A stretch of 64,000 nt of DNA from Gonatopus flavifemur (GCA_018340375.1 JAFFJZ010000119.1:62001-126000), one strand, 5' to 3'; counted from the first letter of the stretch, positions 46,389 through 57,345 are shown. The notes: a model not told the origin generated them from the letters alone. Numbers and translations: made by a program.

Positions 46389-46899
46389 GCTTGTGCCCGT
46401 CAACGGGCCAAGCCTGCCAGCGAATTCATGGGTTCGCTTCCAAGTTACCGGGTAAACCCTTCCCGGCCTTTTCCACATGTCGGCGTTGATTACGCTGAGC
46501 CTTATTCCGTTCGGTTATCCAAGGGGAGAGGACAGCGATCACAAGGTTTATATTCCTTTATTCGTCTGTCTATGCACTCAAGCAATACGCATCGAGCTAG
46601 TCGATAGTTATTCCACCGCGGATTTTCCGGTCGCCTTTGATCACTTTGTTGCGAGACGCGGATTACCTTCCAATGTGTATTCCGATAATGGAAGCAACTT
46701 CGTGGGGGCGAATAGAGAGCTCGTTTCAAATTTCAATCGGGTAGTAAAAGATTCCAAACTGCAAGATCGAATTGCCAATGATCGAGTCAGGTGGCATTTC
46801 ATTCCTCCCGGAGCTCCACATTTTGGAGGGATGTGGGAAGCCGGTGTAAAAAGCGGCAACGCCACTCGACTAGAACGCTTGGTTCTGTGGTGCCGGTGA
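46389..46899 (+). pseudogene. BEL/Pao integrase core
   Basis: ACARQRAKPA, LPSYRVNPSRPFPHVGVDYAEP (first catalytic Asp), a frameshift near 46540, then VYIPLFVCLCTQAIRIELV, NVYSDNGSNFVGANREL (second Asp) and PPGAPHFGGMWEAGVKS (catalytic Glu). The triad is complete but divided between two frames. A stop follows at about 46897. Confidence 0.8.
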
Positions 46900-47330
46900 G
46901 AGGATAATTCACCACGTTACTCTGCAAGATAGAGGCCTGCCTGAACTCTAGGCCTATCGCTCCGCTCAGCGGCGATGTTGACTCCTTGGAGGCCCTAACA
47001 GCCGGTCACTTACTATACCGGTTCCTTCGGTTTTGAATGCTTGTGAAAATCGACTCTCAAGGTGGCAGATGGTACAAAAGATGCTTAAGGGTTTCTGGAG
47101 CTTATGGGCCAAAGATTAATCGCAATCCCTTCAGCAGCGCTCGCGCTGGTATTGGAAACGTGAAAATGTCATGGTCAACGACCTCGTGCTGCTGCATAAT
47201 AGGCCAGGGTTGTAAACTGCCATCCGGGGCGTGATGATTTGGTAAGGGCTGTAACGCTGAGAACCTGCTCCGGGATTTATAAGAGACCTATTCCTAAGAT
47301 AAGTCTGCTACCTGTAAACTTGGAGGAATC
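46900..47330 (+). pseudogene. BEL/Pao integrase C-terminal region
   Basis: With frame changes, IEACLNSRPIAPLSGDVDS and LEALTAGH can be read, then a segment with WYKRMLKGFW near 47070. These are the conserved blocks after the integrase core. It is heavily decayed. Confidence 0.6.
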
Positions 47331-47975
47331 CAGGTCCTGATCTAATTTTAGTTATGTCGAAAATAAGCGCGCAAATACTATGTACGTATGCAGCGTTTTC
47401 TTTCCTTTTTTTTCCTCTCTTTTCTTCCTATTTATTCCGTTTGCTCACCCTACAAACGAGGCGGGTGGAATGTTTCGGAATGGGAGGATAAGAGCACCTG
47501 AGCCGTTTGAATTTGAAGGTAATGTGTTCTTTCAAAGGTGAGCGCTGGGAAAGGCGTTCTAAGGGAGCGTCTGTGTAATATACTTTGTATGTGTGTCGAT
47601 GAATTATTCGAATCATTGGTAATTTTCGGCGTAGCAACGGTCAGTCGTTGTCGAAGTGTTCGAGTGCGCTGATTACGTTTCTCGGTTCGTTTCTTTTCTT
47701 GGCCGCAACTTCTCGTTGCCGGAACTTTCCTTCCCGTGATTATCTTTTCCTCTTGTAGTTCCATTTTAGTTTGTGTTCTTTTCTTCTCCTTCGTGGCACA
47801 GACTTGCTTCTTCTCAAAACAAAAGTGGAAGGAATTTTCACATAATTAGTATGACCCGCGACTCGAACGTGCAGACCGCGACTCCTGTGTATATGTGAAG
47901 ACCGAGGTGTGTGAGAGTTTAGTGATTAGTTTTATTGTAAAAAGCTGTTACCGCTCCGTTCATCAACAACACTCG
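47331..47975. other. non-coding
   Basis: A pyrimidine-rich stretch near 47395-47440 and a mirrored purine/pyrimidine content afterwards. It could contain remains of the BEL/Pao LTR, but no second LTR copy is present to test this. Confidence 0.35.
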
Positions 47976-47983
47976 AAATATTG

Positions 47984-48134
47984 GGTAGGGGGTCTTTTGG
48001 CCGAAAAAGTTTTTGGCCGAATCGAGATGATTTGACAATCGCTAGTCATTCTCTGGTGTTCTCTGAAAGCGACTAGCGATTGTCAAATCATCTCGATTCG
48101 GCCAAAAACTTTTTCGGCCAAAAGACCCCCTACC
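47984..48134. mobile_element. perfect hairpin MITE, 151 bp
   Basis: The arms starting GGTAGGGGGTCTTTTGGCCG are perfect or nearly perfect reverse complements of about 63 bp around a short loop. The flanking duplication AAATATTG is found at 47976-47983 and 48135-48142. An 8-bp duplication would fit hAT-like mobilisation. The lack of arm divergence suggests a recent insertion. Confidence 0.9.
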
Positions 48135-48142
48135 AAATATTG

Positions 48143-48746
48143 GTTGTTTCAAATATATTTTATGATCAAGTTAACTTCCGACTATTTTTTTGTCATCAGC
48201 TTCCCTTCACATTTACAGTCTGGACCGGCCTTCTCCGTTCTTTTGAATGTAGAATCGTCCGTTTGGTTTTCCTATCATACAGGAATGAAACTCAAGTAGT
48301 TTCCTTATTCAAGTACATCAGTTCACTACAACATTTCATTTACTACATGCGTCTCACTCTTTAGCTTCTTAGAAATGGTTTTCTTCCCTTAGATGTATTC
48401 TACAAAATGTGACGATCGAAGAGCTGAATGTCTCATGATGAGTATCATAATGATCTCATATGGGTTTTAGGTGCATTGGTTGGAAGATGAGTTGAAGATG
48501 CAAAATAATTCTTCCCAACACAAACGAGGAAGCCATGTACTTATCAGCAGAGTTCTTTCATATTGATACAATCTACACCTGCGGAATAATTTTGGTCACA
48601 ATCTCATTAAATACACTGTATCTGAGATATCTTGTATGTAGATTGTGTATCCCTTAGTTCCCTCCCATATCCTACAAATATGACTTCTCTACTTTTCGCA
48701 TCTCATTCGAGTCTTCTCTATTCACACTGCAAGAAAAACAGCAGTG
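48143..48746. other. non-coding
   Basis: No gene or repeat boundary recognised. Confidence 0.35.
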
Positions 48747-49060
48747 CACAGTGGGTCAGAATACTCGGAAAAGTGGCAAAAATTCGAACAGTCGTCGGTT
48801 TCGGAAGTCGCTGAGTGCGAATATGGAGGCAGATTTTGGAATTGGAAATGGCTGGTTCAACATGGCGAACTCAAATGTGAGAAATCCTCACTTCAAACCC
48901 ACTCTATGGCGGTTTGCGTGATCACCGATCACGAATCTGGAGTGAGATTTCGGAAATTAAGAATGGCTGGTCCAATACGGTGGACTCAAATTTGAGGAAT
49001 TCACAAAATTGCCTTCAAATTCCGTGAACTACCAGTTCAAAGCGCTGAAATCTAGATCAT
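48747..49060. mobile_element. Transib-type end with subterminal repeats (relic)
   Basis: CACAGTGGGTCAGAATACTC at 48747 followed by AAGTGGCAAAAATTCGAACA matches the Transib TIR at 35555. Downstream, TTGGAAATGGCTGGTTCAAC and TTAAGAATGGCTGGTCCAAT are diverged copies of the 121-bp subterminal repeat. No transposase follows. A matching opposite-orientation repeat is at 50340-50560, so this may be one decayed non-autonomous element; its other terminus is not seen. Confidence 0.7.
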
Positions 49061-49404
49061 ACTCCTGTGCAAAAGCCGATTTGATTTTATCCCCCCATTA
49101 TCACCCTTTTGTTGCAGGACAGCCCCCCCTCCAAAAAAAGTTGGCGGTGCCAATAAAACGAATCATATTGAGGGTACTCGAGGGCCACATCTTTCATCTC
49201 TTTCTTACTTCATGCATTGAGAGAGGGATATGCGCTATGATGGAAAAAGAGAGAGGATATTAGTGCTCGAGTATCGTTAAATATTAGGAATCAATTCTTG
49301 ACGATAATTAAACATTACACATCGGCACGAATTAATCAGAATTTCGTAGTAACATGGAACAATTTCACCTACACCCCCACTGAGCATTTCTGTTAGAACC
49401 TTGC

Positions 49405-49985
49405 AATAATCCATCAAGGCCCATGACTCAATCGGCGGGAATGTGAAAACAGTAGCATATGGATTCTTGGGATCCTGAGGAGTGTATAAAATTGCGACGA
49501 AAAATCTATGAAAAAACTTGTTTATAAAACAATTGTTCAAATGAAATACAGAAAACGCAGTTTTGCATGTAAACTGATATCGCCATCCAATTCTACGGAG
49601 AAAATTATTGTGCACCTCGTATTTGTTTGAAAAAAAATAGATAATTATCAGATGAATGACATTCATTCCAGCCCATGGCTGAACCAGCGAGGATGTAAAA
49701 AAGTAGTATATGGACTCTTGAGACGCTAGGGAGCGTATAAATTTGTATTGATATGAGAATGAACGTCTTCAAAACATATTTCTCTGACAATCGAATGGCA
49801 AGATTAGTTTTTCATGTGACACTACTTCTTCCGTAATTTTCTTGAACAATTTGTTCATAAACAATTTTTTTCATCATTTTTCCATCGCAATTTTATACAC
49901 TCCCCAGCATCCGTAGAATACATATGCTGCTGTTTTTTCATCCCCGCTGGTTCAGCTATAGGCCCTAATGGGTTGATATTGCAGC
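49405..49985. repeat. foldback, arms about 155 bp
   Basis: 49405-49560 (TCAAGGCCCATGACTCAATC; GGAGTGTATAAAATTGCGAC) is the imperfect inverse of 49830-49985 (CGCAATTTTATACACTCCCC; TTCAGCTATAGGCCCTAATG). A third partial copy starts near 49655. Open frames inside are by-products. It lies between the two Transib-like repeat blocks. Confidence 0.6.
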
Positions 49986-50079
49986 AACATTGATGCGATC
50001 TGGATAGTACCTGTTATGAGAATTACATCAGTCATATGACAAAATCCAATTGCAAGTGAACTGCAGTGATATTACGTTG

Positions 50080-50230
50080 TGAAGTGATATTTCAACGATA
50101 TTCCCGCGAGGTACTTTCCCAAGTAACACCAATGTGCGTAAAATATTCTCCGAACGTTCCTAGAATATTTAAACGTCCTGCAAACATTCTCAGAACGTTT
50201 GACGAAGATTGTGTGTTACTAGGGTTTGTA
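50080..50230. repeat. GAACGTTC / AATATTC motif repeat
   Basis: AATATTCTCCGAACGTTCCTAGAATATTTAAACG-like texture, resembling 1790-2260 and 54360-54660. Class unknown. Confidence 0.45.
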
Positions 50231-50339
50231 ATACTGTTTTTGGAAGTTGATAGACAGGTATTTCCATGATCACATCAATATTGCTGCAATGTAAATGAGA
50301 GTTTCTAACGGAAATGCTCAGTAAGGTCTCCATACAATT

Positions 50340-50560
50340 TGGAATTCCAAATTTTTGCCATTCAAATACCCTTGAGTGAAGAAGTCACATCCCCAATATC
50401 CTCGAGTGAAGAATTCAAAGAACATTCAACGACTTTTGAAATTCAAGTCCGCCATTTTGAAATCCCGAAATCTAATCGTAGATTCGTAATCAATGACCTC
50501 GGAAACCTGTAGGTACTAATTCTTAAACTATTCAAACGAAACTTCAAATCTGAGGTATCC
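50340..50560. repeat. Transib subterminal repeat relic
   Basis: GTCCGCCATTTTGAAATC, AGATTCGTAATCAATGACCT and CGGAAACCTGTAGGTACTAA match, with divergence, the repeat unit at 39490-39830 in the same orientation. No CACTGTG end was found nearby. Confidence 0.55.
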
Positions 50561-51088
50561 TGGCATCATCACAGTACATCTTAATTACGTTGACGTATGA
50601 GAATATTCAGAGGCCCGCAAAATATTGCTGATTGAGTTCAACGTGGACATCATAAAGGAAACTCCGACAGTTTGGTTCCGTTATCAGGAGGTGGTGCGGC
50701 GCGGTGCAGTACAACGAAATGCAATACAAGAATGTAAATAGTGGGAATACAGCCACAAAAAGTCACAAAACGAAAGTTCGAACAACCTCCACAGATTGTC
50801 ACGAATTTCCCCAAATTCAGGGTACTGGAATGATGAAAATTACACGAAGAAAAACTGCAGAAATGATGAGTTCAATTTTTCATGTAGAGGAAAAGGACCA
50901 TAAACTCATCAGAGAAAAAATAACATTTCCTTACTTTTTGATGCTTTTCTCAGCCCACATGTAAGCCAAACAGTATGAAAATTTGATAATGGATAATCCA
51001 AGTTGTCTATTTTACGACACAGTGATGATTGAGTGTGAAAGGGATTGTTGGTTTTTGGCCAATTTTCAGCGTTACCTGGTCCACTGTA
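50561..51088. other. non-coding
   Basis: No recognised gene; a short open frame at 50704 has no family motif. Confidence 0.35.
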
Positions 51089-51261
51089 CAGTGTTAGAAA
51101 AAGTCCACCCCGAATGGTGTTGCTTCAACACCTCACGGTGTTATTTTGACACCACATGGTTTCATTCCAACACCATTCGGAGTTATTATAACACCGAATT
51201 TCGGGGTGGACTCCTATAGAATCCACGTGGTGTGGATTTTGACACCACTTTTTCTACACTG
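51089..51261. mobile_element. MITE with CAGTGT...ACACTG ends
   Basis: CAGTGTTAGAAAAAGTCCAC at 51089 and the inverted GTGGTGTCAAAATCC... / ACTTTTTCTACACTG end at 51261. Inside, GGTGTT and AACACC alternate, making several small hairpins. The direct duplication is not clear. Confidence 0.6.
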
Positions 51262-51469
51262 TGGATATATGTACATGTACCTGTGAGCCAAAACCCTTCA
51301 ATCAATTTATATAAAAATGTCTATTGAACCATTACTAAAATAGTGTATTTTCTTGTATTGAACTAATTCCTGTTCTATTCAAAACGTACACAGCAGCGTT
51401 TACTGTTTCTGCTCAGGAATATTCTTCTAACAATGCTGCTTGTAAAATTGTTCTGGCAGCTTCAACTAC
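51262..51469. other. non-coding
   Basis: Nothing recognised. Confidence 0.3.
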
Positions 51470-51930
51470 CCGGGAGAAAATGATTGTATCTGATCCGAAG
51501 AGATCTGATAGGGCATTAACTTGGTTCCACAAATATTCCGTTTTTGGTATGAATGAATTCCACTAAGTTCGGTCAGATCCAATAGGATCTGATTCGACCC
51601 GTCATCATATCTGATCAGGTCTGGTTGGATCTGACAAGACATGGACTGAGTCCCACAAATATTCATCCCTTCGTATGGATAGATCCGACCTCTGGTGAAA
51701 ATATAAAAAAAAGCAAGCGGATATTGAAACAAACGAAGGGTGAGAATGTTCCAATTTCCCATGCATTACGCCTGGATGATTCTTTGTCGAACTTAGTTGA
51801 TTCTCAGCTCACGCTTTCGTCACGATACAATGCTCCATTTCCAGCAGGGGCCAGATCTGTTGAGATATGGACTTTGTTCCGGAAATATTCATTTTCTGGT
51901 ATATTCCCAAAGAAAAAGGTTCAGATTTAA
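51470..51930. repeat. imperfect direct repeats with GATCTGAT motifs
   Basis: TCTGATCCGAAGAGATCTGA followed by CCACAAATATTCCG near 51489-51545 recurs as TCTGATCAGGTCTGGTTGGA with CCACAAATATTCAT near 51610-51665. It recurs more weakly near 51845-51900 (CCAGATCTGTTGAGATATGG, GGAAATATTCATTTTC). GATCTGATC motifs continue to about 52480. Confidence 0.5.
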
Positions 51931-52503
51931 TCATACATCATCAAATCTGAACATATATGATCCGCTTCGAAATTTGGCCCTATCTGATTATGTATGATTT
52001 TGTGTGTATTTTTATCCTTGCTCTCGTATGGAAACACACGAAACATCATTCACAGGGTGTCTCAGAACCAAGTATCAACCTTCCACCAGCGTGAAAACTC
52101 AAAACTTCTTCCGTCTAACATTCCCCGATCCGGAGTGTAGTTTTTGAGTTATAAACAAAATAACTGGACCATTCACGTGCAGAGTACATTGGCAACTCAG
52201 ATGGTTAAAGAGTATACTCATGTGGCGTTCACTTGGGTGGTTGGAATCCACTCTGAAACTCAGCTTCGGATTGAAGAATTTTAGATGGAAAATTGTTTAA
52301 TTTTCTGTCAGGAATACGCTGGTGAAAGCCTGATTCTTCGTTCTGGGGCACTCTGTATGATCAAATAGTGCCACATTCCGGATATGCTCACATGTGATGA
52401 GATCTGACAAAGAATGATTTCAATGATTCTCCCCCGGAACGCTCAGATCTGATTGGGTCTGATCAGATGCAGTGACATCCAGTCGGACATTTTACTGTAT
52501 GAG
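51931..52503. other. non-coding
   Basis: Scattered GATCTGA motifs (near 52400-52470) but no gene. Confidence 0.35.
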
Positions 52504-53875
52504 CCCTGGCGGAAATGTTACACCGTGTAAACACCGTGATTTTTGAGTGTAGTTGTGAATTTTTCACACCATATTTTACACCCAAAGTACACCGAGAGCA
52601 GTCTCACCCAATTTACACCAAGAAACAACCTCTAGCATTCTATGGTTGTGTACCGATACACTGAGTTCCCACCGAATCGACACTCTATTTTCACTGAGAA
52701 TACACCGGAAGCTTTGCCACTCTGGGTACACCAGAAAACCACCCAACCAATCCCCAGTTGGAATACGGATATACCGAATTTCTACCGAATGCACACCAAA
52801 TTTACACTCACGGTACACCAAGAGCAGTCTCACCCAATTTACACCAAGAAACAACCTCCAGCATTCTATGGTTGGGTACCGGTACACCGAGTTCCCACCG
52901 AATTGACACTCTATTTTCACTGAGAATACACCGAAAGCTTTGCCACTCTGGGTACACCAAAGGACCGCCCAACCAATTCCCAGTCAAAATACGTATACGT
53001 GTACTGTGGGTGTAAATTCGGTGTGAATCCGGTAGAAATTCGGTGCAACCGAATGCCGACTGGGGATTCGTTGGGTGGTTTCTCGGCGTACCCCGAGTTA
53101 GACGGGTTCAGGCGTTTTTCTTTCAGTAAAAATTAAGTGTTATTTGACTGAAAGCCGGTGTATCGGTTCCAATCCAGTGGACACTCGATGTTCCGGTATC
53201 CGACCACAAAATACTGGAGGTTATTTCCTGGTGTGAATCGGGTGAGATAGCTCTCGGTATACTGTGAGTGTAAATTCGGTGTGAATTCGGTGACCTATGT
53301 TTCGATTCACATCAAGTACAGATGTTTTCTGGTGTAAACAAAGTGGAATTATGGTGTATACTCTTTATTTTTCCGATTTCTTTTTGATGTACGATGAGTT
53401 GATATTGAGTGTAGATTGGGTGTTGATTCAGTGGGATTTCGGTGTACCTGTGTGTTGATTAAAATCATCTGCGCAGATCTTTTGTCGTGAACCAGGTGAA
53501 ATTGGGTGGATATTTCCTACTTTCCGAATCTTCTTTTTGGTGTTCGCTCAGTGGAGATTCAATGTAAAATGGGTGTGAATTCAGTGGGAATTCGGTGTAC
53601 CTATGTTCGGATTGACATCAAGTACGGATGTTTCTCGGTGTAAACAAGGTGAAATTATGGTGTATACTCTTCATTTCTTGGATTTCTTGTTAGTGTACGG
53701 TGGGTAAAAATTGAGTGTGGATTTGGTGTAACTGTTGGGTGTGAAAAATTCACAAGTACACCGTGTTTTCAGGGTGTAAATTCGCCAAAATACCGAAATA
53801 CCACCGACTTGACACTCAATTTACACTCACACCCCATTTACACTAAAAAAAAACGGTGTAACGTTTCCGCTAGGG
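52504..53875. mobile_element. 1.4 kb TIR element made of TACACC / GGTGTA repeats
   Basis: The left end CCCTGGCGGAAATGTTACAC and right end read inward as CCCTAGCGGAAACGTTACAC (ending 53875) are clear TIRs. The left half is rich in TACACCRA and GAGTTCCCACCGAAT motifs and the right half in the inverse (GGTGTAAA, ATTCGGTG), so the whole tends to fold back. Within the left half the segment with CAGTCTCACCCAATTTACAC near 52600 is repeated near 52825, a 225-bp period. Its open frames are repeat artefacts. The target duplication was not identified. Confidence 0.8.
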
Positions 53876-54175
53876 AGTTTTACAATGTTATGTTATACTC
53901 ACATTTCCTGATCAAAATCCCCCTGAAAACATGTTTTTGAAAGTCTAAATTATGGAAATATGACAAAAAATGATCGGTTTTCCCAAAATTCTAGACCAGA
54001 ATAACCCCTTAAAGGATTTATGAAGAACACAATCAGTTCAATAAGAATTCTTCATGGATTCTTCTGGGACTGTGGTGCTGTGTGGGGTATACTCTATTCC
54101 CAATTCTTGGAAACAGGTAAAAAAATTATTGTACAATGCTTTAGCCTAGAATCATACAAATTGCGCGACATCCTT
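53876..54175. other. non-coding
   Basis: No recognised feature. Confidence 0.3.
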
Positions 54176-54320
54176 GATCAGAAACAGTGTTCGGAACTCC
54201 TAGGATCGTACACGATGTTTATTGGTCAATTCTTATAGAGTAACCAATCACGTCCAACATTCTATGAGAAGCGATCAATCAGAATCGTGTACGATCCTAG
54301 GAGTTCCGAACACTGATCAG
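54176..54320. repeat. hairpin with perfect 29-bp outer arms
   Basis: The segment ending GATCGTACACGAT on the left (54176-54216) is mirrored by ATCGTGTACGATCCTAGGAG onwards to 54320. Only a 3-base difference near the end breaks the symmetry. The loop contains TTGGTCAATTCTTATAGAG, shared with the hairpin at 371-511. Confidence 0.8.
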
Positions 54321-54359
54321 AAAAGGCCATTTACTGGGCGAAGGAACCAAAAAGTTATG

Positions 54360-54660
54360 TCCCAAGCAGCACCAGAATGTACTATGAACGTTCTTCGAAT
54401 ATTCGAAATACATTCTATGCACATTCGAATGAGACCGTTTCATAGGTGTTATGCATATTCATCCAACGTATGTAACCGAATATACGACGATATGTTAATT
54501 GAACGTCGATTGAATGAATATCGTACATTTCGAATGTCTTATGTACGCCCTGAGTATATTTGAAACAGTCTCATTCGAACATTCTATGAACCTTAATCAT
54601 ATGTTCTTCGTATCTCATTCGTACATTCTACGAACGTTCCTATTCCGTGTATACTTTGAA
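54360..54660. repeat. CATTCTATG / GAATATTCG motif repeat
   Basis: Recurring ACATTCTATGAAC, CATTCGAATG and TACGAACG on both strands, of the same texture as 1790-2260 and 50080-50230. A 113-codon open frame passes through it and is rejected as a gene. Confidence 0.5.
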
Positions 54661-55085
54661 GTTCTGTTGCTGCTTGGGGTTGCTCCATGATAACGCTTGA
54701 CCTCATGTTGCACACGCGACTCATTAAATCATTTTGAACTCGCGCTGAGAAGTTCTCCCCCACGCGGCATATTCACCCAGCTCAGCTCCATCAGATTACC
54801 ATTCCTTCCGGTCTTTGCAGCACACCTTGGAAGATAGCCGCTCCCAAACTCTGAACGTTGTACGAAGATTCGTCGATGACTTTGTCGCCTCAGTGAATGA
54901 GCTGGGGGATTCTGGACCACTCTGTTCTATCAATACCCCGAAAAAGTCAGCTAAGACACAAACCATGATTAAGGTAGGGGGGTGAGTGATTTTTTCTAGA
55001 ATGTTCTATTACGTCATCGTCCTAGAAATCGGGCTACTTGAAAAATTGATTGTTATGAGATATGATATTATCATGTATGATTATG
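54661..55085. other. non-coding
   Basis: Contains GC-richer sequence near 54760-54900 with no recognised product. It flanks the gypsy element. Confidence 0.3.
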
Positions 55086-56088
55086 TGTAGCTGTATAGAG
55101 AGAGAGAATTTAAAGAAAGCAAGAAATGAGAGAGAAAAAATAGAGGAGGAGAGAAGAGGAAAAGAGGAGAGAGAGGGGAAAAAGCGATAAGAGAGGAAGA
55201 AGTAGGGAAAGGTATGAAAATCCCGGAGAGGTCACTCGGTCGGTGATCGTTGCCCGAAGCATCAAGGAAATATTGAAATCAAATTTAATTATTCCAAAAC
55301 GACACGTGTTTTGTGAGACGAAGAGAAATTCCAATGGGACACAGAGGAAAAGTTGAAGAATCAATCTTCTACACAAAGGCCTAAAGGTGACGGCAATTAA
55401 CTGGAGAAAGACTTTACGGAAATAAATGGCCTGAAGAAAAAAACAATATAGCATCTTGAGCTTCGGACATTCTATCAGGATGATCGATGGAAGAATCGAC
55501 CAACTCTAAGATAAGTTCCTTACTTCTCCTCAATTCTGATCATTCTCTCGTTTAATCTGTACATATTGATATTTATCGATATCGATCGATGCCTCTCTCT
55601 CTCCCTCTCCCTCTCGTCGGAGAATTAAATTATTAAATGTTTCTCAGTAATTAATTGACGACATTGATGCATGCCATCAATACATACAAAATTTCCATTA
55701 ATTGAAGCAATTTTAGGATTCTGAAAATATATCCAATTCGAATGGAATTATTCTTGAAATATTAGATTAGTATACATATAAGTTGAAGAAGAGACGTAAC
55801 GCGGTATCAATGTGGATACTGAGAGAAGATTATAATTATTGTCATGTATATGACCTTGCCGCTTTTGTGTGAGTTGATATTGTCAATAAAATCTTGTAAT
55901 AACGGCATTATAATTCACGAACAAGAGATAACGTCTTCAAACGGTAATTTGTATATTTACCTCATTATTTCCCAATCCCAATGTGTTTAACGGATACATT
56001 TGGTAAACAGAGAGAAATCCGTTCTTGAATTCATAAAAATAGTTTTTACTCTATTAACAGACCTATCGAATTAAAACGAATGGTCACA
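55086..56088 (+). repeat. 5' LTR, 1,003 bp
   Basis: Begins TGTAGCTGTATAGAGAGAG and ends GAATGGTCACA. A polyadenylation signal AATAAA is at 55885-55890. Purine-rich GA tracts occupy the first 130 bp. The end is set by the primer-binding site that follows. Confidence 0.8.
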
Positions 56089-56091
56089 AAA

Positions 56092-56109
56092 TGGCGCCCA
56101 ACTAGCTGG
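56092..56109 (+). promoter_or_regulatory. primer-binding site
   Basis: TGGCGCCCAACTAGCTGG, three bases after the LTR end. TGG pairs with the CCA end of a tRNA. TGGCGCCCAAC is a common retrotransposon primer site, probably for a lysine tRNA, but the tRNA was not identified. Confidence 0.75.
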
Positions 56110-56137
56110 TTCGAATCTGATAACGTTAAACATATTG

Positions 56138-57337
56138 ATGGAAAATAATACTCCTAAAAGATATAATACGAGACTAAAAAGAAAAATAGAGGTAATAATT
56201 ACACCTCTCAAAAAAACTCCATATAGACAAACTAAGAAAAGACTAATAGATCATCACAATTTTGATCAGAATAAAAACATGGAACAAGAATTGCAAAAAC
56301 TCAAACAACAAGTGGCAGAAATGGAAGACCTACGACAGGAAAATCTACGACTGCAAAACCAGATGATGCAACAAACCCAGATGCACGAGGAAATTCAAAA
56401 ACTGAGGATGATGATGGATCAGCAGGGAAAAGAGACTGATCGCCAGTTAAATGAAGGAGGAAAACAACCGAATTCGAACGAAGAGTTGGTAAGTGGCATT
56501 ATCAAGGGATTTCAACAAATTAATATCAATTTAAAGTTTCCTCAATTTTCTGATGAAGAAAAACTAAATCCGAAAGAATTTTTAGAAAGTTTAAAATCAT
56601 GTTTGAAAATCAAAAACATCACGAATGAACACTCTCTACTAATGCTTGAGAACTGTTTCCAAGGACGCGCAAAGACATGGTATGAAATAAATAAAAGTAA
56701 CTTCATGTCATATGGGGAATTTGAAAAAGTATTTTTAGAAGAATTTTATTCAATACCGAAAAGAGTGAAAATGAAAAATCAATGGGCTTCACGAATGCAC
56801 AAGAATTCAGATGGATCGTTACAAGATTTTTTTTTAAAACAAAGCAAAGAAGCCAAATATTTTGTGCCAGCAATGGATATCTATGAAATCAATTATAGCA
56901 TTGTACAACAGTTACCATATCGTGCAGTAGTTGCATTAGCCACAGTTGATTTTAATGAAACGAGAAGTATTATACAAGGCTTATCAATGTTAGATGGACC
57001 AAATCAAAATAAATATAAAGACAATAATGCAACTGATATCAATAGAACTAATGCAATTAGATCTGTACAATTTGGGGAACGAAATCAAGTTAGTGAGAAT
57101 AATAGATATCACAATCAACGTTATACAAATCAACATCATTCAAACAGAACCTGGAATAGGAATAATAATTATAGGAATGGCACAAGATATCAGGCTCACA
57201 CAGATAGTCAGAGTAATGTAGAATTGCCGGATGTATCTCGACCTCCACCAACTGTGGAATATAATCATAATAATAGAAGCGTCTATAGTAATAGGAATTA
57301 CAATTATAATACATATTCGCAGAGATCTTTGAACTAA
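56138..57337 (+). CDS. gag: gag of gypsy-type element, 399 residues
   Basis: The ATG at 56138 (MENNTPKRYNTRLKRK) opens an uninterrupted frame. Residues about 50-105 form a heptad-like coiled coil (MEQELQKLKQQVAEMEDL; LRLQNQMMQQ). Residues about 125-270 match the retrotransposon gag fold (KFPQFSDEEKLNPKEFLESL; CFQGRAKTWYEI; SDGSLQDFFLKQSKEAKYF). The C-terminal 110 residues are rich in Asn, Arg, Tyr and His. No CCHC zinc knuckle is present, so RNA binding would rest on this basic tail. The product would form the capsid-like particle. pol starts in a different frame just downstream. Confidence 0.85.
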   Translation: MENNTPKRYNTRLKRKIEVIITPLKKTPYRQTKKRLIDHHNFDQNKNMEQELQKLKQQVAEMEDLRQENLRLQNQMMQQTQMHEEIQKLRMMMDQQGKETDRQLNEGGKQPNSNEELVSGIIKGFQQININLKFPQFSDEEKLNPKEFLESLKSCLKIKNITNEHSLLMLENCFQGRAKTWYEINKSNFMSYGEFEKVFLEEFYSIPKRVKMKNQWASRMHKNSDGSLQDFFLKQSKEAKYFVPAMDIYEINYSIVQQLPYRAVVALATVDFNETRSIIQGLSMLDGPNQNKYKDNNATDINRTNAIRSVQFGERNQVSENNRYHNQRYTNQHHSNRTWNRNNNYRNGTRYQAHTDSQSNVELPDVSRPPPTVEYNHNNRSVYSNRNYNYNTYSQRSLN

Positions 57338-57345
57338 AAAACGAC

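Larger units (their letters stand above)
44290..47330 (+). mobile_element. BEL/Pao retrotransposon remnant
   Basis: Coding order RNase H, integrase zinc region, integrase core, integrase C-terminus, in one orientation with several frame breaks and one large insertion (solo LTR 45461-46388). gag, protease and reverse transcriptase are not seen. No LTR pair was found, so ends are approximate. Confidence 0.75.

Noticed and set aside
50571..50585. CACAGTAC as the missing Transib end
   Set aside because: It lacks the GGGTC that follows the heptamer in all other ends and is in the wrong orientation.
48747..50600. A second complete Transib element
   Set aside because: One CACAGTG end and subterminal repeats on both sides are visible, but no transposase and no opposite CACTGTG terminus with a duplication; reported only as a relic.
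52576..53015. Overlapping open frames with TPEALPLWVHQK-like words on both strands
   Set aside because: Produced by TACACC repeats in a TIR element; four frames are open at once and none has a known domain.
54222..54563. 113-codon open frame
   Set aside because: It begins in the loop of a hairpin and passes through a short-motif repeat; no homologous motif and no splice or start support.
55110..55454. Leu/Ser-rich frame MLYCFFLQAIYFRKV, repeated at 61620-62225
   Set aside because: Antisense of the two LTRs; similarity is explained by LTR duplication and the purine-rich LTR start gives the Leu/Ser bias.
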